Part shown: in pieces, positions 18,869 through 25,708 of the stretch | How the letters are laid out: every line of letters begins with the position of its first letter | Numbering within the stretch: position 1 is the stretch's first letter | Assembly: GCA_003427395.1 (NCBI GenBank) | Contig: BFEA01000410.1 | Location: 275,489 to 301,196, forward strand | Length of the DNA stretch: 25,708 bases | Direction: 5' to 3' | DNA from: Chara braunii | Lineage: Eukaryota; Streptophyta; Charophyceae; Charales; Characeae | The notes under the pieces: generated by a model | Databases searched by the model: none | Told to the model about the DNA's origin: nothing | Seen by the model: the letters and a program-made list of their open reading frames with translations, nothing else | Made by a program: the position numbers and the translations under genes

Positions 18869-20690
18869 ATGACTCTCCCCGATTTCACGTACCCCTCGTT
18901 ATTTTTGTGAGAAAAGATGAGCAAACTAGTCTTTAAGGGTTTGTCATTTAGGTCATTGGTCATACGTTCGTCCTCAACCTAAAATTACAGGTCCTTATGC
19001 AGGATATTCCAGGTTTTTGTCCAACAAAAAAACGTTCCCCCTTTGTATTGGACCTTTATTCCTTGCTCATCGCCTCGCCCTGCCTAACGGGGGGAATCGT
19101 CGCGAGGGTTGAATGGCTTATCCGTCATTCGTTCTATATCGCGAAGGTTCCTTTACAGTATTTCATTTTCAACACTTCAATGTCGTGTGTGATCCTAAAA
19201 CATAACAAATATTGCACGTTTCAGGGTAGTGCGTGAAGCGTCGCCATGAAAGTTGATCGCACTAGTACGCATGATTGAATATTGTGGTTTCCTTCACACA
19301 TGCACCCCTTGTATTTAATTCTGCGTGGACGTCGTTTTGACATTCGTGCACATTTTGAGTTATGGGTCGGAACATTTGCAAAAGAGACTACACACATATG
19401 TATGTTTCAGTTTTTATATTGGTTGGTTGTAGGAGTGCTTAAGTTTGGGTGTCCTAATCAACAGACGTAAATTCTGAACCGCGAGTGGGAGATCAACGCC
19501 CCACGCAGCAGTTCGTGCGGGGGGGTACATCTAGGTGTCGACCGCGTGCACGCCCTATACTACAACATACGAGAAACGACCTCGGCTGGTGAGCCACCTC
19601 CGCGATTGCACGTCAAAGTTTAAGTGTGTAGTCTAGTAGCTTGACGGGGATACGCCCACGTAGAATCGCGAGTAGGAGATAAGTTGTACCTCGTGATATT
19701 CTATCTTGTCGTAGGGAACTAATGGAGGTATAGCTCGCGCACTCAGTCGGAGCGCCTCTCCTGCTTCCTTTTCCTGTGAAGCAACTCATGAATCTGCCAA
19801 TCCTGCGTGACGCGATCAAGAAGACCCCTCCGCGGGGGCCATTGTGCTCTCTACACCGCATCATTTTGACCAGGGAAAAAACGTTTCATAGTCCACAACA
19901 AAGTATGAAGACATTTTTTGGATTAGATAGTCGTCGTTTTGGCGCTCTTTTTGTCTTCCCCGCGTCACTCGTTACTCCAGATTTTGAACTGCACGGGAGA
20001 TACAAATTATGTCCTAACACTACACACTCAATTTTCCAAAAATCCTTGGGGACACCCCCCTTGCCGCTTTCCAAGGCTTTTCGGCATATTTTAGTCACTC
20101 AAACCGGAAAGTAGTGTAGGGCGTGAGGTTGTGTCACAACCTCCCTCAAAGAAAGCAACATAATGTACTGTAGATTGCAGGCACAAAAATATGGAAATTT
20201 TAGTTCGCCAACTGACCTTCGGTTGTACTGGTGGTAAACTCCCACTCAAACTATGGTGTACCAGCCTCTAAATAGTACTCGTCAAGAATCCTATTGAACA
20301 GTTGACATACCAAGAATCTTATTGAACATCAGATCATGGCTAACAAAAAAAGACAGACCTGTGTCTCACCTTGCCACCTCCATGGGAGAAGGTGCAAATG
20401 ACTTTCTTGACGCAATCTTCAACTTTAAACCACCAATACTTCCAAGGCAACTTTTCCGATGCTGGAAATGTGTTGCATGCCAAAAACAAACAAATGGGTG
20501 CAACTTTCCTTTGGCTGGCGCGTCCAACCATTTTGCCTCGTTACACGAAGCCCGAAAGTTTCATAACATATATAAGAAGGGCCAGCAGCCAATATACGGG
20601 CCAAGTCGTGGTTGTTTAATGCTAATCTTATTATCAGGTAAGGTAGATACTAGGTCTGCTTGGCCTCTCCACCCGGTCCCATGGGTGCAA
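18869..20690. other. Largest unrecognised stretch, no supported gene
   Basis: About 1.8 kb of apparently single-copy sequence. Frames of 60-135 codons occur on both strands (for example 19776-20114 and 20322-20729), but I see no family motif, signal peptide or convincing splice structure. The 20322-20729 peptide has a Cys cluster (CWKCVACQKQTNGC), the only mildly gene-like feature. An unrecognised exon cannot be excluded. Confidence 0.35.
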
Positions 20691-20691
20691 C

Positions 20692-20842
20692 CTTTCCACA
20701 CCAGTGCATGCCCCCGAACCGGTGGCTGAACGACCGTCCCTCTTTCCACACCAATGCGTCCCTATGAAACAGGGCTTCCGAACTCCGCATTCAAGGATGG
20801 TTGAATGGTCGCCTAGACCCCTGACGAGGTGAATGGCCATTC
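20692..20842. repeat. 50-bp-spaced short direct repeat and a 12-bp palindrome
   Basis: CTTTCCACACCA(G/A)TGC(A/G)T recurs about 50 bp apart (about 20692 and 20742). GAATGGCCATTC at 20831-20842 is a perfect palindrome, and GAATGG also occurs shortly before it. Confidence 0.5.
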
Positions 20843-20904
20843 ATGGTCGAAAGGGTTCCTGGGGTCGGGACCGGCGCAACCCCTTTACCTCCTCATTGAA
20901 AATA

Positions 20905-20995
20905 AACATGGTTACGATCTAGATGTCCGGAGCCCAGTCTAGATCGTCCGTGTCTGGATGTCCAGGGGGACTTCCAGTCCGGTAGGTCCGAAATT
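20905..20995. repeat. TCCGG/GTCCG-rich block
   Basis: Several GTCCGG, GTCCGT and GTCCAG words within 90 bp, followed by AATTTGTTTCTCTG and a GGCC-containing stretch. It resembles the CCGGA cluster at 825-902 in motif content, but a base-by-base alignment is not clear. Confidence 0.35.
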
Positions 20996-21063
20996 AAAAC
21001 CAATTTGTTTCTCTGTTTTTGGTTGTTAAAGGCCAACCCAGGCCACCCCCCCAAAAATGTCCA

Positions 21064-21275
21064 GTTGATGTAGCTCAGTGGTTAGAGCACCGGTTAGAAA
21101 TGCGCATTGTGGTATGAGGTTGCGAGTTAAGAACTCAATTGCAACCTTCCACCGGCAGGACCTTAGAATGAGGCACGGTTGGCCACACATCCCTTGGGCT
21201 GATGCACGGTAAGCTTATACAAACATTACTTGCGCACCACCCAAGGGTTGTCCATGGTGTTGTATGTCGGGTCTT
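21064..21275 (+). mobile_element. tRNA-derived SINE, copy 2
   Basis: It starts with a near-consensus tRNA A-box region, GTAGCTCAGTGGTTAGAGCA, followed by a decayed B box, GAGTTAAGAACTC. The A-to-B spacing is about 54 bases, longer than in a tRNA without a long variable arm. The body matches SINE copy 1 at 14700-14920 through GCGCACCACCCAAGGG and TTGTATGTCGG. The tail has no poly(A) and no flanking duplication that I could see. This copy keeps the better promoter of the two. Confidence 0.75.
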
Positions 21276-21359
21276 GATACTGTGTGGGTTGCTTATAGTT
21301 GTTGCTCGTGGTTGTTCTAGTCATTTCCCGGTCTGGCACATCACACACAGGGGCTGTTT

Positions 21360-21431
21360 GCGATTGTCGCTCAAATGGTAGAGTCCTCAGGCTACATGTC
21401 ATAGATCATCGGTTCGAGTCTGGCTTGGGAC
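21360..21431 (+). other. tRNA-like head of a second SINE-type element
   Basis: A-box-like TCGCTCAAATGGTAGAGT and B box GGTTCGAGTCT are at exact tRNA spacing (position 8 to 53 = 45 bases). The D stem GCTC/GAGT pairs, and the T stem partly pairs. The anticodon and acceptor stems do not, so it is not a functional tRNA. A 22-A run at 21610-21631 lies about 180 bases downstream, a plausible tail for a ~270-bp SINE. Confidence 0.5.
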
Positions 21432-21609
21432 TTTGGGGGGGGTTCTCGTCCATCTTGGCATGTCATCTCTTCAAACGAACACATAGTTCAAGGACACTGG
21501 ACCTCATTTCCTGCAGATGATGCTCCCCACCAATAGACTGGAGTGACTGGAAAGGCTGGTTGGAGGGGATGCTCATATCACCCCACCAAACAGCTGGCCC
21601 AACTTTTTC

Positions 21610-21631
21610 AAAAAAAAAAAAAAAAAAAAAA
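21610..21631 (+). repeat. Poly(A) run, 22 A
   Basis: Pure A tract, possibly the 3' tail of the tRNA-headed element starting at 21360. I found no clear target-site duplication around the pair. Confidence 0.6.
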
Positions 21632-22051
21632 GGTTCCCTCACGTGGTACTGCACATATCAGACACAAAAAACATGGCCCCTATGGGCTCATACAAACATA
21701 CATAGCCTCTGGGCACACACACATGCACACAGCTATGATACTGGGCTGGGGGGATCTATCAAGTATATGATAGAGTCTACTCACGCACGGCTTAGCTCTA
21801 GGGTAGGGTAGGGATATAAGTCGCTCCGGCTAGTTTGAGTTCCACATAGCCTTGGGTAAGTTCGGTGAAGGACGGTAGGATGTGTCCGCAGGCGCTCGCC
21901 TGCCTTGCTTAGGTAATCTTGCTAGGTAGACTCTCTGAATTGGGCCTGTAGAAGATTGCATGAGCCTCGTGTCCGAAGTTCATGTACGACAAGGTTCGTC
22001 CACTTCCACTTCCATCAGGGTTGGGAGGTTGGCCCAACCTTGGTGCTTGTC
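21632..22051. other. No gene recognised
   Basis: Includes a short GGGTAGGGTAGGG stretch near 21800. No domain, RNA gene or element end is identifiable. Confidence 0.35.
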
Positions 22052-22200
22052 ACTGCTGTCTGGTGCAAGTTGTCCTCGATACTGGTAGGGTGATGGTCCT
22101 GAGTGCTGATCACATTGAGGTGTTGGTCACACTGAGGTAGGATAGTAGGGACAGGGAGTGACCTAAGAGTATTAACGTGGGGATGGGTAGGGTAGGTGGC
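22052..22200 (+). repeat. Dispersed GGT-rich repeat, copy 2
   Basis: It aligns in blocks with 16632-16755. It also has an internal duplication of the type G(C/T)TG(A/G)TCACA(T/C)TGAGGT at about 22107 and 22123. It ends just upstream of LTR-like copy B. Confidence 0.5.
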
Positions 22201-22234
22201 CTATCTTGTCAGGACAACCATTGGCTGCCGCAAC

Positions 22235-23558
22235 TGTGACGCCCAACCTCACGCCCAGCGCGACTTCCTGTTTCGGAGTGGGAGCGGGCCCGGACGTGTG
22301 CAAAAGGGGTGTGCCAAGGATTTTTGGAATCCCAAGTCGGAACTGGGATCCGTGGTGTCGAGTTTAAAGAACAGAAATGCAAGTGACTCAGCGAGGGACC
22401 AGGTTTCTGTTCCACACCTCTCAGGGTCGGGCGGCTAGTTCCATCGGCCTCGTCGCCTAGGGCGGACTTGTATTACGTGTACAGGAGGGACGCAATGGGT
22501 GTCTCTTTGTTCCACCACCTGTTTGCCTGCGGGTTTCATAGGCTTCAGAGTCTTACATGGAAGGTCTCTGTCGGAGATTGTGTTCTCTGCGCTCAGCTTT
22601 GGAATGGGTTCGTCAGACGAATCCAGCAGCCCGATAGGTATAATACTGTTGTTACTCAAAGCATGGCCTTTGGGGCCAGTAAGGGGCTATTGCATTCCAC
22701 GGGACGACCGTAAGGTTGTGGTTGGGAAGAAGGAGAAAGAAGGGAGGGAAATTAGTTTCGATGGCGACGAATCCCGACTCCATGTAGTACAACTGGTTCT
22801 GCATGTCAGGTAGTCTGGGATTCGCGGATTTTGTCCTATGGCCCGCTGAAAATCCCATGCACACAACCGATCACTCTCAATGTGGCAGGGATAGGCCGAA
22901 AGCTTTACGTTCGACCGACGAAAGAGATGCTCGTTTTCCTAGTACCTTCGGTACTCACGATCCCTCAGGCAGTCGCAGTCAGTGACCCAAAATGGAATGC
23001 TGATATCCATATCTCACGAGGAAAACTCAATTCATACATTTGTGCGTGTGCAAGGTGCAATCGAATTGAAGGTGGATCATGCAGACATGCGTATACGTAA
23101 TGACTGCCTTTTCGTGGTCATTCGTATAAGTGCATGCACATGATTTGCCTCCAATCGAGTTGTAAGACTGTCGGCTAGGCATACATCTATTTTATTTATG
23201 GTTCAGTCACGAAGACGATATCTACAGACTTAATGCAAAGATAGACAGACGATCAAGGCGATATGCACAAAAATACGAGTGTGCAAAAGGAAAAGGGAAG
23301 GAACAATGTCCCATGCATCATCAGTATGACACCCAGACCCTACATTCCAGCAATCGACAACATCCATTCTTTCCATGCAATTGAACAAGCAATCGATATT
23401 TGCAATCACCATACACCTTTAGTTTATTAAAAGAGAGAGGTGACGGATGAAGGGACAATTCATACATCAATGAAAAGGAATATCCAAGATTTACCGCAAC
23501 AAAGATGGTCGAGATCCAAAACCAGAATTATATAGAGGATGTGAAGGCGCCGACACAC

Positions 23559-23644
<86 letters not shown>

Positions 23645-24558
23645 TTCTCTGGTGCGGGTAGTTCGTCGCCTCGCACCCACCAACGACTCAAAAGTTGTCA
23701 CCCCACTTAGTCCGAGCATGCAAGCCAGGTTCCCCCCTGTGTCAGAGTTCGTCGCAACTACACGTCAACCCCACATACCCATCACCAATTTGGTGGGATC
23801 GCCCAACTCCCTACTCACCGTCTAGTCTCTGCTCGTTAGCCAATCTTCTCGGCTGCGCTAACTCCCAAGTGTAGATTAGAAAGCAAATTAGTTGCACTTA
23901 CAAAACTTATAGCATTCAATATTTGCGGGAGATAATTCCGGATTATTGTGAGCAGGAAGAGGCGAGAAGAAGGAAGTGCGTACAGGGGCATGACTGGGCC
24001 ACGACATGGGGGACATAGCCGCTCTCCATGCATCGATCCAGTCACGCATCTTCTCAGCCAATGAGATAGACAGAAAAGAGACACGGTTTTTAGCGCGGAA
24101 GGAATTGAAGAGGAAAATTACAGTTACACCCGCACTCACCAAGAAGGAGCAAGAATAGATTACAGTTGCGATTAGAATTTAAGCGCGGCGGGAGCAGAAT
24201 GCAAGACAGGACGCAGCAAGGAGCGCGCGAGTAAGGAGTATCGTGCAGTCGCAGAAGTAAAAATTTGTGACAAAATTACGATACCCCCAATTCCCAACCC
24301 AAGTAAAATCCTAGTTCCTGTATTTCAAAATTCAAAAAGATTTTCTCGCGTGATGATTGCGCCAAAGTCCCTCCCCCACTGTTAGCAGAACAAGAAAGAA
24401 GCTACTACAACAGTCATTTCCGCACACGCTAAGGCGCGCCCCAACCACCAATCGCCATGGGACCAAGCTTTCTCAAAAAGACAGTTGGACTTGTGCAATT
24501 CAACCCCCAAAATACAATTGCGTAGGAAGTCACGCATTTCAAAAAATAGTTCATCACA
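22235..24558 (+). mobile_element. LTR-like repeat, copy B
   Basis: The same repeat as 10667-13305, in the same orientation. It begins TGTGACGCCCAACCTCAC and ends ATCACA. Shared landmarks include GGGGTGTGCCAAGGATTTTTGG near the start, GGAAA(A)CTCAAT and TGCAGACA(C/T)GCGTA/G mid-way, the (CT)n at 23562, GTTGTCACCCC(G/A)CT after it, GACATGGGGGACATAGCC, two TTACAGTT(A/G)C sites (24118 and 24160), and the terminal CAAAAA(A/G)TAGTT. No flanking duplication is visible (GCAAC before, TATGT after), so one end may have been altered. Copies A and B are unlikely to be the two LTRs of one element. The ~8.9 kb between them lacks gag-pol, a primer-binding site and a polypurine tract, and the outer flanks do not match. 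Confidence 0.6.
23562..23641. repeat. (CT)n microsatellite inside LTR-like copy B
   Basis: Eighty bases of CT at the position matching the tract, and the gap, in copy A. Confidence 0.97.
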
Positions 24559-24567
24559 TATGTGATG
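24552..24567. repeat. 16-bp perfect palindrome at the end of LTR-like copy B
   Basis: CATCACATATGTGATG spans the terminal TCACA of the repeat. After two bases it runs into TGTGATGCCCAA, which matches 11 of the first 12 bases of the repeat's own start (TGTGACGCCCAA). Confidence 0.8.
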
Positions 24568-25545
24568 CCCAAGGGGTTCCAATCTTATGCAAGCTCCTGC
24601 TTGCATACTCCATATACCTGCACATAGAGAAGAAAGACAAGATGGGGAGGGGAAGGAAAAAAAAGAGGGAGAAGACGCTTGAAATTAAGTTCACCATTGA
24701 AGTCCGATCCCTGTCTACGTCTTGAGGCCACCTTTACTGTTGCACATTGCCCTTCCGACGGCGCAGGTAATCTTAAAACAAGAGGCGGCAGTGGAGGGTG
24801 AGATTGAGGAAGTGGCGGGATGAAAAGAGCCAGCGATCGCATCGCAGTAGGGATAGCCTCGTGTAACACTAGTCGATGGACACGTGGAAATCGTCGATTG
24901 CAATGGGGAAGGGAACCGAGATCATCGGAAAGGGTACACAGGGTGCCCAGGAGGTCAGCGCGTAGCCGCTCGTACTAATTACAGGCGGGGATAGTCCCTG
25001 TGATTAAGCAGTAGACTTCAATGTTGTTGAACTCCCGCCATTCTACGCTAAAGAGGAGGATGTGAAGACGAAAGAGAGAGACGAGGGACTGGGTGGTCGG
25101 GTGGGGGAAGACTTCATACACTAGACAAGTGGCATAGAAGTTGTGGAACAAGGAGGGAGGGAATGAATGTCAGGTGTCAGGAAAAGGCAGGCTCTCCAGG
25201 ATCTGGTGGAAGGAAAGACAATCAATGGGACGTCGGGAGAATGACCGGGGCCAGTGCGGCAACGCCTGATTGCCCACATCTCTACGTAAGTGACGGGCTG
25301 AGCGAGCGGTGGGAGGGGGTGAGGGGCTTCAAGCTCTTCTCGTACTGCATTATGGCCCTGTGGTACCGCCATCGTGTTCTTCTTCCTCCGTCGGCGGCTC
25401 ATGATCCCCCGAGGGATTGGCGATCGTTGCTTGAGAAAGGGGTCTTTTCCCCTTGGCACGCTCCTTCGCCCCTCGCCTCCTGTTCTTCTTCGGAGAGCTT
25501 GCTCCTGGTGTGTGAAAGAAAAAATTAAAAAAAAAAGAAAAAAAG
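24568..25545. other. No gene recognised
   Basis: Purine-rich in parts (24640-24680, 25050-25110). Overlapping frames on both strands (for example 25163-25528 plus and 25459-25121 minus) lack family features and shadow each other. Confidence 0.35.
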
Positions 25546-25593
25546 TATTGATTGATTGATTGTTTTTTTATTGATTGATTGATTGATTGATTG
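25546..25593. repeat. (ATTG)n tetranucleotide repeat, interrupted by T7
   Basis: Repeats of ATTG (equivalently TTGA) in two blocks separated by a short T run. Confidence 0.9.
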
Positions 25594-25628
25594 GTGGGGA
25601 GGGGTCCTCCCTCCTCTACCCCCGGCAA

Positions 25629-25644
25629 ACACACACACACACAC

Positions 25645-25702
<58 letters not shown>

Positions 25703-25708
25703 ACAAAT
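25629..25708. repeat. (AC)n microsatellite at the window edge
   Basis: A long AC tract with one G interruption (near 25649) and AAAC interruptions near 25695-25705, reaching almost to the end of the window. Cys/Val-rich frames here are artefacts. Confidence 0.95.

Noticed and set aside
20322-20729. 135-codon frame with a Cys cluster as a zinc-finger gene
   Set aside because: The Cys spacing fits no finger class I know, and no splice or promoter support is visible. Left as an unrecognised stretch.
21360-21431. A functional tRNA gene
   Set aside because: Box spacing is right but the acceptor and anticodon stems do not pair.
10667-24558. One 13.9-kb LTR retrotransposon with copies A and B as its two LTRs
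   Set aside because: There is no gag-pol between them, no primer-binding site after copy A, no polypurine tract before copy B, and the outer flanks (GACGC, TATGT) do not match.
25350-25706. Minus-strand frame starting with Cys/Val repeats
   Set aside because: The N-terminal half is translation of (AC)n and (ATTG)n.
1-25708. CRISPR array, prokaryotic defence system, toxin-antitoxin, riboswitch or rRNA
   Set aside because: No regularly spaced identical repeats with unique spacers, no operon structure and no rRNA signatures. The window is eukaryotic in character.

Overview
This window looks like repeat-dominated nuclear DNA from a eukaryote. A green plant or streptophyte alga is the likeliest source, but no complete host gene is visible to confirm that. 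The evidence is long (GA)n/(CT)n microsatellites, a decayed Ty3-type reverse transcriptase, a 5'-truncated LINE with poly(A) and target-site duplication, tRNA-derived SINEs, and a repeat with LTR-style ends (TGTGA...TCACA). There are no bacterial-style operons, no CRISPR array and no intact long reading frame. The longest open frames simply read through (GA)n, (CT)n or (AC)n tracts.

Layout. 1-905: a twice-repeated 194-bp purine-rich unit ending in (GA)n, then a CCGGA-rich block. 1092-1290 (minus): broken Ty3/gypsy RT fragment. 1799-2800: short tandem repeats with CATATG and CACGTG palindromes, then a CAG/CTG-rich minisatellite. 2860-4300: pyrimidine-rich filler. 4646-5520: two tRNA-like heads on the minus strand. 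5829-7282: a T12G18 tract, a perfect inverted repeat, a possible TATA-to-AATAAA transcription unit and an 81-bp (CT)n. 7283-10666: mostly unrecognised, with one doubtful small ORF and a tRNA-like remnant. 10667-13305: LTR-like copy A, with an assembly gap at its internal (CT)n.

13306-14699: unrecognised. 14700-14920: SINE copy 1. 15031-16468: a ~222-225-bp tandem repeat split by an 808-bp minus-strand LINE with a perfect 14-bp target-site duplication. 17198-17470: five degenerate ~54-67-bp repeats that each encode a W-x-E-S-T-like peptide. 17576-18110: AT-rich tandem repeats. 18799-18868: an exact 35-bp tandem duplication. 21064-21275: SINE copy 2. 21360-21631: a second tRNA-derived element with poly(A). 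22235-24558: LTR-like copy B. 25546-25708: (ATTG)n and (AC)n.

No genes can be seen working together. The biology here is successive transposon insertion, LTR recombination and tandem-repeat growth. The strongest results are the dated nesting of the LINE in the satellite, the long LTR-like pair with matching termini, and the SINE family. Alignments were done by eye, so percent identities are not given.
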